A stretch of DNA of 64,000 nt. Origin: Caldilineaceae bacterium. Its GTDB lineage: Bacteria; Chloroflexota; Anaerolineae; Caldilineales; Caldilineaceae. This document shows positions 15,656-24,168 of this stretch, one piece after another; the first letter of the stretch is position 1; every line of letters starts with the position of its first letter. Location: NCBI GenBank assembly GCA_026645575.1, contig JAPKMW010000010.1, positions 1 to 64,000 of the forward strand, given 5' to 3'. Both the position numbers and the translations under genes were made by a program. The notes under the pieces were generated by a model, which did not search any database, was not told the origin of the DNA, and worked only from the letters and a program-made list of their open reading frames with translations.

Positions 15656-16570
15656 TCAATCATTTTCGTTAAATTCTCCGCGCAAACAATACTCCATGAT
15701 GGCGTTTTGGGCATGTAACAGGTATTCTTTGGCCGCATAGTTACAGCAGCGCGGATGATTGACTGCTTCTGCCGCTACTTCTTCGCCGCGCGTAACCGGG
15801 GGGCATGGCAAGAAGAAGCCCAGTGGATTGATTTGATTCACGATCGCTTCCGTGATTTGATAGGGAGTGAATAGCTGCCGAATGGTTTCCTGATCCCCCT
15901 CTTTGGGCCAACCGTCGGTATACAACACGTCCGTTGTCCTGGAAAGGCAGCCATCCCAGCTAGCCGAGACAGAAACCGTGCCAATCGCGGTCGAATTCAT
16001 GGCTGTAACCGCTTCCGCATTCAGCAGATAGGGTTGGGGACCGACTTGTATGACTTCGATGGGCAGCACCTTCGCCGCTTCAAACCAGCTCATACAGAGG
16101 TTGGTGCATGCCCCGACAAAAACGACTTTGAGACCATCCAGCGCTTTTCTTTGGCGGCGAATATATTGGAGGTCGCCCATGATCTCACAGGGATGGTTGA
16201 AATTCGTTCGGGCATTAATCACGGGAATGCTGGCATCGTCCCTGACTTTGAGTAAGTGCTCGTGGGCGCGGCAACGAATAATGAGCATAGAAAACCAGTT
16301 ATTCAAGTAGTGGGCAATATCTTCCAGGGGTTCGTGGACCGCCAGTTCTCCGGGGATAAAAGAAACATCGGCTCCCATCGATCGCGCGCCGATTTCAAAA
16401 GCCACCCGATTGCGAAAGCCCTGTCCCCAGAACCACAACGCCACTTTTTTACCCTTGAGGGATTGTGGCATTTGGTTGACTTTCCAGCTTTCTTGCAAGA
16501 AGTCAGCTCGGTCGAGAATTTTGTGAATGTCGGCTTGCTTGAAATCGTTCAGGTGAAGGAAGTTTTTCAT
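15656..16570 (-). CDS. Carbamoyltransferase-fold protein with altered active-site motifs
   Basis: A 304-residue protein of the aspartate/ornithine carbamoyltransferase superfamily: an N-terminal carbamoyl-phosphate domain (MKNFLHLNDFKQADIHKILD) and a C-terminal amino-acid domain with LPCPPVTRGEEV. The signature loops are unusual. Where ornithine carbamoyltransferase has STRTR, this protein has GQGFRNR; the HPxQ motif reads HPCE. It could be an acetyl- or succinyl-ornithine type enzyme or a paralogue with another acceptor, and activity is uncertain. ATG 16570 is used; the frame upstream overlaps the kinase gene and is not real. The kinase stop is only 10 bp upstream, so the two are probably one transcript. 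Confidence 0.8.
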   Translation of the reverse strand: MKNFLHLNDFKQADIHKILDRADFLQESWKVNQMPQSLKGKKVALWFWGQGFRNRVAFEIGARSMGADVSFIPGELAVHEPLEDIAHYLNNWFSMLIIRCRAHEHLLKVRDDASIPVINARTNFNHPCEIMGDLQYIRRQRKALDGLKVVFVGACTNLCMSWFEAAKVLPIEVIQVGPQPYLLNAEAVTAMNSTAIGTVSVSASWDGCLSRTTDVLYTDGWPKEGDQETIRQLFTPYQITEAIVNQINPLGFFLPCPPVTRGEEVAAEAVNHPRCCNYAAKEYLLHAQNAIMEYCLRGEFNEND

Positions 16571-16580
16571 CAGGTAAAAC

Positions 16581-17078
16581 CTAGTTGGCATGTTCAAGAA
16601 TGGTGTCCACGACGCTGGCGAGGGGCGCCGTGGCATCGATGAGGATGGCGTTCTTGGGCAGACCCGCTTTGGTCGCCTGTTGGAAGCGCGCAAAGGCTTC
16701 CCCTTCACTGGCCGTGCCTCCCCACTCGGTTTCCGGTCGGGCCGCAAGACGCCGGTTCAGCGTGGCCAGATCGATCTGGAGCACAAAAACTTCATCGAAC
16801 AGAGCGAGGAAGCGGTCGGCATTCCGGGAACCGCCGCAAAAGAAGGTTGCCGCATGGGTTTGATCGGCCACCAAAGCGCTGACCTTCGCCACATCCCAGA
16901 TCCAGGCACGCTGCTCGTCAGCACGGCCCGTCACCGGCGCCCCCGTTGTTAGATTACCCCAATAGGCCAACGCCTCATCGCCGTGGATGACCTGATAGCC
17001 GCGCCTTTGCAACTCGTTACAGATCGTCGTTTTACCGGCGCACGAAACGCCGTCGATTAAGTAGTTCTTGATACCCAT
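16581..17078 (-). CDS. Small P-loop kinase-like ATPase
   Basis: A 165-residue P-loop protein starting MGIKNYLIDGVSCAGKTT. The Walker A motif is GVSCAGKT (about residues 10-17), and further hallmarks of nucleoside/nucleotide-kinase-like folds are FCGGSRNADRFLALFDEVFVLQID and an Arg-rich lid (LNRRLAARPETEWGG). ATG 17078 begins the motif at the usual distance; an upstream extension would overlap the 3-prime end of the neighbouring gene. It resembles small AAA-18/shikimate-kinase-like proteins that phosphorylate small molecules or antibiotics. Its substrate cannot be named. It precedes the carbamoyltransferase gene by 10 bp. It lies at the far end of the possible integron row, but no attC site is seen on its upstream side. 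Confidence 0.7.
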   Translation of the reverse strand: MGIKNYLIDGVSCAGKTTICNELQRRGYQVIHGDEALAYWGNLTTGAPVTGRADEQRAWIWDVAKVSALVADQTHAATFFCGGSRNADRFLALFDEVFVLQIDLATLNRRLAARPETEWGGTASEGEAFARFQQATKAGLPKNAILIDATAPLASVVDTILEHAN

Positions 17079-17127
17079 GTTTCGTTTTAGAGAGTCGATG
17101 AGGCCGAATACCACATTCTGCCTTTGT

Positions 17128-17784
17128 TCACCCGATAGGTATACCGGCCCGCCGAAGCAAATCGATTTCAGCAACAGCCTCCCGGTAATGGCGATTGTTC
17201 TCTACAGGATCCGGTAAGCTGAAAATTCCTGCATCCCTGGCATGCACATCTACCTTCTTTGTGGTGATGCCGATGAAGCCAAGGCGGTTCAACCCCAATA
17301 ACGCCCAGTCGAGTTGATAGCGCCAATTACGACGTACGATCACGTGTCGATCGGGATCGATACGAACCCTGTCTGTTGGTAATCCGACAACAACAACCTC
17401 ACTACCATTAAACTCAGTAATGTCTAGACACCAGCTATCAAGGTCGTCGTTGTATGGCAAGCCAGCGTCGCCGGGAGTGATGAATAGTTTGCCCTTCTGC
17501 TTCTTTTGCCGCAGTACAACGCGCTCGAACCGGCAATTGCTGTCGAAACGCATTGCATCTCCACATTCCAAGTCCTCAATCACAACATCTCGAAGCTTGG
17601 CATGTCCGCCAATCCAGCATGTGCCAGGGTCGATCTTGCAGCGCAGGAACGATAGTCGTTCAAGAAGAAGCGTTGTACCTGTGGGTGTGTTCAGGCTCAA
17701 ATCAGCGAAGGTTACACCGTTGAAATGTTGGTCACGCAGCCAACGATTGCCACTCGCATCGGTTTCAAATTGAAGCGTTGTCAT
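17128..17784 (-). CDS. Hypothetical protein, probable integron cassette gene
   Basis: A 218-residue soluble protein of no family that I recognise. The first 120 residues are beta-rich with short periodic strands (FNGVTFADLSLNTPTG, LRDVVIEDLECGDAMRF, FERVVLRQKK), somewhat like a right-handed beta-helix or pentapeptide-like solenoid; the C-terminal part carries DWALLGLNRLGFIG. Its ATG lies only 15 bp after the end of the attC-like fold at 17800-17886, the spacing expected for a gene in an integron cassette. No attC-like fold could be recognised after its stop codon. Proteins of this look are common as immunity or accessory cassette genes, but that is a guess. Confidence 0.6.
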   Translation of the reverse strand: MTTLQFETDASGNRWLRDQHFNGVTFADLSLNTPTGTTLLLERLSFLRCKIDPGTCWIGGHAKLRDVVIEDLECGDAMRFDSNCRFERVVLRQKKQKGKLFITPGDAGLPYNDDLDSWCLDITEFNGSEVVVVGLPTDRVRIDPDRHVIVRRNWRYQLDWALLGLNRLGFIGITTKKVDVHARDAGIFSLPDPVENNRHYREAVAEIDLLRRAGIPIG

Positions 17785-17799
17785 AGGTGCATTTCAAGG

Positions 17800-17886
17800 G
17801 CAGAACACAACGTTGTGCCGCCAGGGGCTGTAACAAGGCTGAAAAGGGCGAACTTCACCCCTGGTCGGCACCAGCGGATGTTCTGC
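17800..17886 (-). repeat. attC-like integron recombination site
   Basis: An 87-bp imperfect palindrome with the layout of an attC site. The outer arms are GCAGAACA (17800-17807) and TGTTCTGC (17879-17886), carrying the conserved AAC and GTT triplets. Unpaired 7-nt spacers follow on each side. The inner arms are GTGCCG+CCAGGGG (17815-17827) and CCCCTGG+T+CGGCAC (17858-17871), with a single extrahelical T at 17865. The loop is about 30 nt. It sits about 70 bp after the Rpn gene stop and 15 bp before the next gene start. The R boxes deviate from the GTTRRRY consensus, so this is likely but not proven. Confidence 0.65.
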
Positions 17887-17957
17887 ACGGCTTCCTGCGC
17901 ACCGCCAGCTACAAACTATTACAAACTACACCATACTGACTAGCACAGGTCAGCTAT

Positions 17958-18992
17958 CTATCCTGTATCGCTATCTGTGGGCAGATACTTGAGCAGATAG
18001 CTCTTGAATTCCTCGAAGTTAGTCGTTTGTAGCCCATGATTTGTTAATGCAGTCAGAGAGTGAGTCTCAATAATTTTCGCTAATTGCTCTACTAGCTCCG
18101 CTTGCTCCGCTTCACTCAACTGATAACGATGCTTGAGTAACAGAAGTAACGTTTGCCGCTGTCCCTTTACTAGCCCGACCGCTTCGCCATCGGCTTGTCC
18201 TTCCTGATAAATCTTCTCGCGTTCTGCTTGTAAAGTTGCCACTAACATAGTCCGCACCTCTTCTTTCGTCCGATAGACATAATCTAACGTCTCGTAATCT
18301 TCGGGTGACACTTTGCCATACAACGCCAACTGGCGAAACCAGTTCAGAAAGAGCGACACCGCCTGTTTATCCGCTTCCTGCTCATACAGATTCAACAATT
18401 CTTGTTCAAGGAGGGCGATGTCATAATGACCTTCGGCCAGAAACAGGGTGGAAACAATGTTGCGAATCTTCAGCAACTGCTCTTTGCTGTAGGCTTTCTC
18501 ATTGAGCAACAGATATTGAAACTGGGTTGCGTACTCGCCCAAGGGTGGTTCGCCTTCGATCAAGTCACTGAGCTTGGTGGGCGCACTCCACTTGCGTTTG
18601 CCATTGTACAGGACAATGGGGAAAATGGCCGGCAACTTCTTGACGCGCTTGTGGTTCGCCCGATAGTCCATGTAAAAGCTGAGAATGTAGAACAACACCC
18701 GCAGCCCCATAAAATAATCCACCTTGGACTGAAACTCTAGCAGCACGTAAATATAGACCGTCTTCCGGCGCAGCTTCAGTTTGTAGATAAGGTCACTTTC
18801 TGTTTCCTTGTAGTGATCGGTAATAAACGATTTGTCCAATGTCTCGCATTTGGAAAAATCCAGATCCTTCACCCATGCTTCAGCGATGAACGTCTCGATC
18901 AACTGCTGAAAGATGGTGCGGTTGGAGAAGAGCTTTTTGTACCCCGAATCATGGATTTTGGGTTGGCTTTGCTTCGGCGTTTTGGTTTTCAT
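17958..18992 (-). CDS. Rpn-family recombination-promoting nuclease/putative transposase
   Basis: A 344-residue member of the Rpn/YhgA-like family (PD-(D/E)XK endonuclease fold). It opens with the family signature HDSGYKKLFSNRTIFQQLIE, followed by ESDLIYKLKLRRKTVYIYV and LLEFQSKVD, which supply the acidic and Glu-x-Gln catalytic positions. The C-terminal half is helical, with a charged QAEREKIYQEGQADGEAVGL region. E. coli relatives promote RecA-independent recombination. ATG 18992 gives the usual N-terminus; the longer frame is not supported. The gene is followed by an attC-like fold, which places it in a cassette. Rpn-type genes are frequent in mobile DNA of this phylum. Confidence 0.82.
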   Translation of the reverse strand: MKTKTPKQSQPKIHDSGYKKLFSNRTIFQQLIETFIAEAWVKDLDFSKCETLDKSFITDHYKETESDLIYKLKLRRKTVYIYVLLEFQSKVDYFMGLRVLFYILSFYMDYRANHKRVKKLPAIFPIVLYNGKRKWSAPTKLSDLIEGEPPLGEYATQFQYLLLNEKAYSKEQLLKIRNIVSTLFLAEGHYDIALLEQELLNLYEQEADKQAVSLFLNWFRQLALYGKVSPEDYETLDYVYRTKEEVRTMLVATLQAEREKIYQEGQADGEAVGLVKGQRQTLLLLLKHRYQLSEAEQAELVEQLAKIIETHSLTALTNHGLQTTNFEEFKSYLLKYLPTDSDTG

Positions 18993-19059
18993 ACGGGGCA
19001 GTATACTTGATTTGGGGCTGTTTTGCAACCAATGCCCAGATTCGCTATCGAGTAACTCA

Positions 19060-19599
19060 TTAACGACTGTTTTGATGACCAAACTTTGGATGTAAATCTG
19101 TCCTCAACTGCAAATGCAAGTGAGCAGCATGATTGCCACTCTCTTGTGAATGGCGCTTAACTGTAAAACCCTTTGATTCATACCAGTCCAGTAGGAAGGG
19201 TGTTCGATGAAGATCATCCCATACCACTATACCACTAATTGATATTGCTCCTCTGTGGCGTCCATAATTGATAGCTTCAGTCAATAGCCGAGACCCAAGT
19301 CCTAGCCCCTGAAATTGAACATATACCTGAACGTCACAAATATATATTGAATTATTGTCTTCCCACTTGATACTGATAAATCCTGCCTGTTTATGACTAT
19401 CCCACCGGTTAGGGCAAAGCTCAAAGCGAACATAAGGATCAAATGTGGTTCTTACTATCCAATAAATAGCCTTTTGACGATCTACAATCTTTTTGGCTTG
19501 TAAAGCCTGGATTAAATCTATTAGTTGCTCTCTACGAAAATAAAATTCACTATGGCACTGCTTCATCAATTCAGAAAGAAAGTTGCTTATAGTGAACAT
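19060..19599 (-). CDS. GNAT-family N-acetyltransferase, possible cassette gene
   Basis: A 179-residue acetyltransferase. The acetyl-CoA-binding motif A is seen as VQVYVQFQGLGLGSRLLTEA (about residues 90-110, Q-x-x-G-L-G), followed by motif B-like segments ending LLDWYESKGFTVKRH. It would transfer acetyl from acetyl-CoA to a small-molecule amine or a protein N-terminus; no substrate can be assigned. The base composition is more AT-rich than the flanking core genes, in line with transfer. It lies in the minus-strand row divergent from the integron integrase, with 67 bp to the Rpn gene, and the two may share one cassette because no attC-like fold lies between them. Confidence 0.8.
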   Translation of the reverse strand: MFTISNFLSELMKQCHSEFYFRREQLIDLIQALQAKKIVDRQKAIYWIVRTTFDPYVRFELCPNRWDSHKQAGFISIKWEDNNSIYICDVQVYVQFQGLGLGSRLLTEAINYGRHRGAISISGIVVWDDLHRTPFLLDWYESKGFTVKRHSQESGNHAAHLHLQLRTDLHPKFGHQNSR

Positions 19600-19680
19600 T
19601 TTCCAGAAGTTATGTGGATTTATAACAACCGCATATACTTGGCAAACGGGTTAGTGTGCGCCAAAACTTGTTCAGCAGCC

Positions 19681-19801
19681 GCACACAGTGATGAAGCGGT
19701 GGGCGAGTGGCGGGGAGAAGACAACAAGTACCCGACCAGCTAAAGCGGGCGGAAAACTACAATGAACCCGTGATCTCGCCCACTCGCTTCGATCCGCTGT
19801 T
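19681..19801 (-). repeat. Degenerate attC-like fold
   Basis: The inner arms GAAGCG+GTGGGCGA (19693-19706) and TCGCCCAC+T+CGCTTC (19776-19790) pair perfectly except for one bulged T at 19784. This is the same 6-bp stem, bulged T, 7/8-bp stem layout as the site at 17800-17886. The outer arms are weak (ACAG / CTGT) and a clear AAC triplet is missing on the left. It lies between the stop of the kinase gene and the start of the acetyltransferase gene, where a cassette boundary is expected. The rest of the 349-bp gap holds a separate hairpin and no gene. Confidence 0.4.
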
Positions 19802-19857
19802 CCAACCGCTTTACATTCAAGACCAAAGGATTTACAAATATGCTGAGACGAATACAT

Positions 19858-19889
19858 GTTGGGCGATGGCGCTTCCATCATCGCCCAAC
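19858..19889. terminator. Hairpin after the kinase gene
   Basis: GTTGGGCGATG (19858-19868) and CATCGCCCAAC (19879-19889) form a perfect 11-bp stem with a 10-nt loop, 60 bp beyond the stop codon of the kinase gene. No strong T-run follows on the minus strand, so its action as a terminator is uncertain. The 7-mers GTTGGGC and GCCCAAC match integron core-site sequences, but in reversed order for an attC site. Confidence 0.4.
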
Positions 19890-19948
19890 CGGTACTGCCA
19901 CATCCTTACTCGTCGTCACAACCTCTATCAACCTTTGCGCATTTTTCT

Positions 19949-20629
19949 TCACTTCATTCTAGCTCTAGCAATTCTATCGACAATGACCTTCGCCAAATCT
20001 TCACTCGACTGTTCCCCATCCACTATCAAATCACTCGTTGGCTTAACTTGCTCAATCAGGGCTTGAGAAAATGGACGCCTGACCGTGAAGTAACTCTCAA
20101 TAAGCATTTTGACCGATTTAAGCTGTCCAATCGCTTCTTCCCGACTCATTTGATCCATCGCGATATTGCCAATATCTCGCATGACCATTCGAGCTAGGCT
20201 TACTTCCAGTGGCGTATCAATGAATACTAGAAAATCGATGTGTCGACTGGTTTTTTGTTGAACCCGACCCAGTGGTGCCTCAAAAATGATATACTTCGCT
20301 GGCGCAACCGTCACGCCATCAAGCGGAGAAGTCACACTCTTGCCAAGACGCAATGCCTGTAAATGTTCCGCCAACTGGGGTGATTCAATCTCATTGAAAT
20401 CAGCGCCGCGCTTGAACCACGCCTGATAGTCTCTTGGTGTTTCGGTGGGCGGCAAGCCGAAGTAAGTCGCTAACGTATCATCGAGCATAGGGAATGCCTC
20501 GAACGGGGTGTAACTATCAAAGGAAATTACAGAGGCATCGTCTAGTAGTTCAGTTAACTTATCAATGACGGTTGATTTGCCTGCACCAGATACTCCAGCG
20601 ATGCCGATTACTATGCAATCCTTGCTCAT
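19949..20629 (-). CDS. Uridine-kinase-like P-loop protein, probable first integron cassette gene
   Basis: About 226 residues starting MSKDCIVIGIAGVSGAGKST. The Walker A motif GVSGAGKST, the SFDSYTP segment, a hinge IIFEAPLG and the lid-like LARMVMRDIGNIAMDQMS recall uridine kinase/phosphoribulokinase-type folds. ATG 20629 has GGGGTGAAGAG just upstream; a start at 20713 would add 28 residues without support. It probably phosphorylates a small molecule. It is the gene nearest to the integron integrase and transcribed away from it, the position of the first, best-expressed cassette. The gene is less GC-rich than core genes nearby. Confidence 0.72.
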   Translation of the reverse strand: MSKDCIVIGIAGVSGAGKSTVIDKLTELLDDASVISFDSYTPFEAFPMLDDTLATYFGLPPTETPRDYQAWFKRGADFNEIESPQLAEHLQALRLGKSVTSPLDGVTVAPAKYIIFEAPLGRVQQKTSRHIDFLVFIDTPLEVSLARMVMRDIGNIAMDQMSREEAIGQLKSVKMLIESYFTVRRPFSQALIEQVKPTSDLIVDGEQSSEDLAKVIVDRIARARMK

Positions 20630-21004
20630 ACTCTTCACCCCACTGTTGAACAAGTCTACCACCGCAACTTTGCTCTCACCCAAACACATTGACAATTGTG
20701 CGGGATCGAACATGAATTCTGCCGCTCCCGCCTAAGCACCCTTCTATCTTGTGCAGTAGGATGCTTACCCCGTTGCGGCATATGCAACTATACGCCGCTT
20801 CCGCCTATGTAGGCAAAATCGTTGATAGCATTGCGTCGGCCTATGGATGGGAACTGTCAGTCTTTTGTCACTTCCATGTGGCGGTAAGCTGTGCTATGAT
20901 TGCCGACACAGAACGGGCGTTCTTGTTTGGTTTACAACAATGTCTGTTTATCACTATACCAGTTTCCAATCCCTTTGTCAACTAGAATTTTGCGAGCCTT
21001 ACAG
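20630..21004. other. Intergenic region expected to hold attI and the integron promoters
   Basis: A 375-bp non-coding stretch between the divergent kinase and integrase genes. In integrons this is where attI, the cassette promoter Pc and the integrase promoter lie. I see a GTTGC/GCAAC inverted pair near 20773-20789 and a TATACGCCGC segment, but no sequence that could be called attI with confidence. There is no further coding signal. Confidence 0.4.
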
Positions 21005-21991
21005 ATGGAACCTAAGCCGAAAAAACTCCTCGATCAAGTGCGTGACGCCCTCCGTTTGAAGAACTATGCCTATAGCACCGAGAAAACTTACGTAGACTGG
21101 ATTGAGCGATTTATCCGTTTTCACAAGCTTCGCCACCCTAAAGAGATGAATGCTCCTGAGATTGAAGCATTCCTTACCCACTTGGCTGTCAACCAAAACG
21201 TCGCGCCGTCAACGCAAAATCAGGCTCTCAGCGCACTGCTCTTTCTCTATCGCAATGTTCTGCATATTGAACTGACCGGCTACATAGATGCCGTATGGGC
21301 AGAACGGGACAAACGGTTGCCGGTCGTCTTGACCAAGGCTGAAGTACAACTCGTGATTGGAAAAATGACTGGTCTGCATCAAATGATGGCGAAATTACTC
21401 TATGGCAGTGGCATTCGTTTGATGGAGTGTCTACGGCTACGCGTCAAGGACGTTGACTTTGAGCGCCACCAGATTACGGTGCGTGACACCAAAGGCAACG
21501 AGGATCGCGTAACCATGTTACCACAGACCATAGACCCATTACTACGCACACATTTGGTCACCGTGAAAAAGGCACATGAAACGGATCTGGCTAATGGCTA
21601 TGGCATGGTCGAACTGCCCTATGCCCTGGCCCGCAAATACCCGAATGCCGACCGTGAGTGGTACTGGCAATATATCTTTCCCTCGGAGAAGCATTCTGTC
21701 GATCCGCGCTCTAAAATCGTGCGCCGTCATCATCTGGATGAAAGTGGGCTGCAAAAAGCGGTGCGTCGTGCCGCTACAGAAGCCGGTATCACCAAACATG
21801 TGGCACCGCACATCTTCCGTCACTGCTTTGCCACACACCTATTAGAAGCCGGGTACGATATTAGAACAGTGCAGGAATTGCTTGGACACAAGGATGTCAA
21901 AACCACACAAATTTATACCCATGTCCTCAATACAGGCCCTAGCGGTGTACGTAGCCTGTGTTATGTAAACAGGCGGTGTATACACTATTAG
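21005..21991 (+). CDS. intI: Integron integrase (site-specific tyrosine recombinase)
   Basis: A 328-residue tyrosine recombinase that captures and shuffles gene cassettes by joining attI and attC sites. The SAM-like N-terminal core-binding domain is residues 1-100 ([17 protein letters not shown]). The catalytic residues are Arg138 ([12 protein letters not shown]), His269 and Arg272 ([18 protein letters not shown]), His295 ([15 protein letters not shown]) and Tyr304. The IntI-specific insertion that recognises extrahelical bases of attC is present around residues 208-246 ([20 protein letters not shown], then RRHHLDES). This insertion separates it from XerC/D. The start is ATG 21005. The last 4 bp overlap the convergent dehydrogenase gene. 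It appears full length and potentially active. Confidence 0.93.
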   Translation: MEPKPKKLLDQVRDALRLKNYAYSTEKTYVDWIERFIRFHKLRHPKEMNAPEIEAFLTHLAVNQNVAPSTQNQALSALLFLYRNVLHIELTGYIDAVWAERDKRLPVVLTKAEVQLVIGKMTGLHQMMAKLLYGSGIRLMECLRLRVKDVDFERHQITVRDTKGNEDRVTMLPQTIDPLLRTHLVTVKKAHETDLANGYGMVELPYALARKYPNADREWYWQYIFPSEKHSVDPRSKIVRRHHLDESGLQKAVRRAATEAGITKHVAPHIFRHCFATHLLEAGYDIRTVQELLGHKDVKTTQIYTHVLNTGPSGVRSLCYVNRRCIHY

Positions 21992-23025
21992 CGCCTATGT
22001 TGAGACCCTGGGTACTCTATTGCCGGCATTGCTTCGGCGGAGAGGGGCGCCATGAGAACTTTTAGCACCCCTTTGCGCCCCGCATATTCCAGTGCGGCAA
22101 CCCCTTCCGCAAGGGCATAACGCGCATGAACCAGCGGTTGCGTCTGCACCAACCCGCTCTGCAAAAGCCGCAGCGCCGGTGTAAACGGACCGCAACGGCT
22201 GCCGACCAGGGTGATCTCATCAACCACGAGATGACTCAGGTCAAAGTTGGGTAGGGCGGCGGCAAAGGTGCTTTTGAGAACCAGCGTTCCACCAGGGCGC
22301 ACCAGGCTGACCGCTTGCGCAAAACCCTGTGGCGACCCCGTCACCTCAACCACGACATCCGCTGCTTTCCCCTGAAGTTCCGCCATCGCCATCGGCTCAT
22401 TGAGGATGGGCTGATAAGCGCCCTGAAAGTGTTGGAGCAACGCCAACTTGGCTGGCGTCCGCCCGATCACGCTCAGGTCGCAGCCGGTGAGGGCCAACGT
22501 TTGCGCCACCAGCAGCCCTAACCGGCCATCACCCAGCACATAGACACGGGTATCGGGGGTGATGGCAACCTGTTCGCGAATTTGCAGCGCTGCCGCCAGC
22601 GGTTCGACAAAGACCGCTTGCTCATCCGTCAGATCATCCGGCACAGCATGAAGATTGGCAACTGGCAGCGTCAAGTAATCGGCAAAGGCGCCATCCCGTT
22701 TGATGATGCCCAGACTCTGGCGGTTGCGACAATGTTTACCCAGCCCCCGCCGACAGAGAGCACAATTGCCGCAGCCAATGTTGAGTTCGCCCACCACTCG
22801 CTGGCCAACCCAACTTTCGTTCCCCGGCGCCGCCACCACTTCGCCGACAAACTCATGGCCCAAGACGCCCCGGTAGCCCCCCTTGTAGCCGGCCACCAGT
22901 TGCAGATCGGTAGAGCAGACGCCAGCCAGCCGCACGCGAATCAATGCTTCGCCTGGGCTGGGTTGTGGCGTTGGATAGTCGGTCTGTAGGTGAGGACCAT
23001 CAGCGGTTAACCGTAATGCGCGCAT
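21988..23025 (-). CDS. Zinc-dependent alcohol dehydrogenase (MDR family)
   Basis: A 345-residue medium-chain dehydrogenase/reductase. The catalytic zinc ligands are in GVCSTD (about residue 37) and GHEFVGEVV (about 60); the structural-zinc lobe has Cys residues in [15 protein letters not shown] (about 87-101). The nucleotide-binding fold has [14 protein letters not shown]. The overall form is that of threonine-dehydrogenase/sorbitol-dehydrogenase-like enzymes, which oxidise polyols or secondary alcohols with NAD(P). The substrate is unknown. The gene ends at the very end of the convergent integrase gene, so the integron landed just downstream of it. Confidence 0.88.
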   Translation of the reverse strand: MRALRLTADGPHLQTDYPTPQPSPGEALIRVRLAGVCSTDLQLVAGYKGGYRGVLGHEFVGEVVAAPGNESWVGQRVVGELNIGCGNCALCRRGLGKHCRNRQSLGIIKRDGAFADYLTLPVANLHAVPDDLTDEQAVFVEPLAAALQIREQVAITPDTRVYVLGDGRLGLLVAQTLALTGCDLSVIGRTPAKLALLQHFQGAYQPILNEPMAMAELQGKAADVVVEVTGSPQGFAQAVSLVRPGGTLVLKSTFAAALPNFDLSHLVVDEITLVGSRCGPFTPALRLLQSGLVQTQPLVHARYALAEGVAALEYAGRKGVLKVLMAPLSAEAMPAIEYPGSQHRR

Positions 23026-23069
23026 GTCGAAAGAGCTACCCTCCAGAATAGAATTTACGCACGGGCCGA

Positions 23070-23111
23070 CCAGACCTCCGGGAAGGGGGCACCCCCTTCC
23101 CGGAGGTCTGG
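23070..23111. repeat. Perfect 20-bp palindrome
   Basis: CCAGACCTCCGGGAAGGGGG (23070-23089), a 2-bp centre (CA), and its exact reverse complement (23092-23111). It lies about 45 bp upstream of the dehydrogenase start and 90 bp beyond the secF stop. It is not part of the GTCACGGAC family. It could be an operator, a cruciform-forming site or a mobile palindrome. Confidence 0.6.
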
Positions 23112-23144
23112 CCTGTCTACCCTTTTACTCCGTATGTAAGTCCT

Positions 23145-23187
23145 CTAAAAATAAAAACGGGGAAGCGGCTGCCCACTTCCCCGTTTT
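23145..23187 (-). terminator. Rho-independent terminator of the secD-secF unit
   Basis: AAAACGGGGAAG (23154-23165) pairs with CTTCCCCGTTTT (23176-23187). On the minus strand the hairpin is followed by a T-rich run (TTTTTATTTTT). It is 16 bp beyond the secF stop codon. Confidence 0.8.
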
Positions 23188-23202
23188 GGTTTCACAAGTC
23201 AA

Positions 23203-24156
23203 CTACGACGCCAGGACGGTCTGCCCATTGTTAATGGTGGTATTCGCGGGTTCGCTGTGCAGCAAGGACTTTTCTTCCCAGGCCACCAGCAGCGCCGTCG
23301 CATTAAAGACCGAACTGTAGGTGCCGGAGATAATCCCCAGAATCAGCGTCGCCACAAACTGTTGTAAGGTGGCGCCACCCAAGGCCAGAATGGCGACCAA
23401 CGTGAGCAAACTGGTCATACCGGTGCCTAACGAGCGTTGCGCCGTTTCCACAATGCTCCGGTTGGCAATCACCGAAAGGCTGTCATTGCGGTACCGCTTA
23501 TAGTTCTCGCGAATACGGTCAAAGACCACAATGGTGTCATTCACGCTATAGCCGATGACTGTCAAAATAGCCGTCAGAAAGAGCGCGTCGATCTCCCAGC
23601 CGGCGACCAAGTTCATGATACAGACAAAGGAGATGGTCACTAGCACATCATGGACAATGGCGATCACGGCGCAGACGCCAAACCGTACCGGGTGGGAAAC
23701 CTGGCGGAAGGCAAAGGCTATGTAGAGCAGAATGAGCACCGAAGAAACCGCCACGGCGATAATGGCTGCTTGACTGACTTCACTGCCAATGGTGGGCCCA
23801 ATGCTTCGGTAGGAGCGTTCTTCAAAGGCGCCAAATTTATCCTGCAACGCAGCTTGCAACGTACTCTTCTGATCAGCATTGATCGTCTTGAGTTTAATCT
23901 GGAAGGTCTCTGCATTTTCGACAGTAAAGACAGCGGTGTCATTATAACCGGCATCGACAAAGACCTGACGCACCTCTACCGATGGGTGCGCTTCGGCAAG
24001 GCGAATTTCCCAGACCGTACCGCCGGTATAATCAATGCTCAACGGCAGCGGGTGGCCGGTAGTGGCCAGTGACCAAATCATGTAAACAATGCCGGGCAGC
24101 ATAAACAAGATGGAGAAGGCAAAATACCAGCCACGGCGTTCCATTAATCTAAACAT
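23203..24156 (-). CDS. secF: Protein translocase subunit SecF
   Basis: A 317-residue membrane protein that works with SecD to drive late steps of Sec-dependent export using the proton motive force. It has six membrane helices, with the first periplasmic domain opening [20 protein letters not shown]. The conserved cytoplasmic/membrane motifs [34 protein letters not shown] and [17 protein letters not shown] are clear (about residues 190-265). The start is ATG 24156. It follows secD by 12 bp, so they form one transcription unit, ended by the terminator at 23145-23187. Confidence 0.96.
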   Translation of the reverse strand: MFRLMERRGWYFAFSILFMLPGIVYMIWSLATTGHPLPLSIDYTGGTVWEIRLAEAHPSVEVRQVFVDAGYNDTAVFTVENAETFQIKLKTINADQKSTLQAALQDKFGAFEERSYRSIGPTIGSEVSQAAIIAVAVSSVLILLYIAFAFRQVSHPVRFGVCAVIAIVHDVLVTISFVCIMNLVAGWEIDALFLTAILTVIGYSVNDTIVVFDRIRENYKRYRNDSLSVIANRSIVETAQRSLGTGMTSLLTLVAILALGGATLQQFVATLILGIISGTYSSVFNATALLVAWEEKSLLHSEPANTTINNGQTVLAS

Positions 24157-24168
24157 AGTCCAATTCCT

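Noticed and set aside
16571..16747. Longer start for the carbamoyltransferase gene
   Set aside because: The extra 59 codons run antiphase through the kinase gene and do not resemble the family N-terminus.
19858..19889. Second attC site with perfect GTTGGGC / GCCCAAC boxes
   Set aside because: The boxes are in the order GTT...AAC, the reverse of an attC site, and the fold is a simple hairpin without spacers or bulges.
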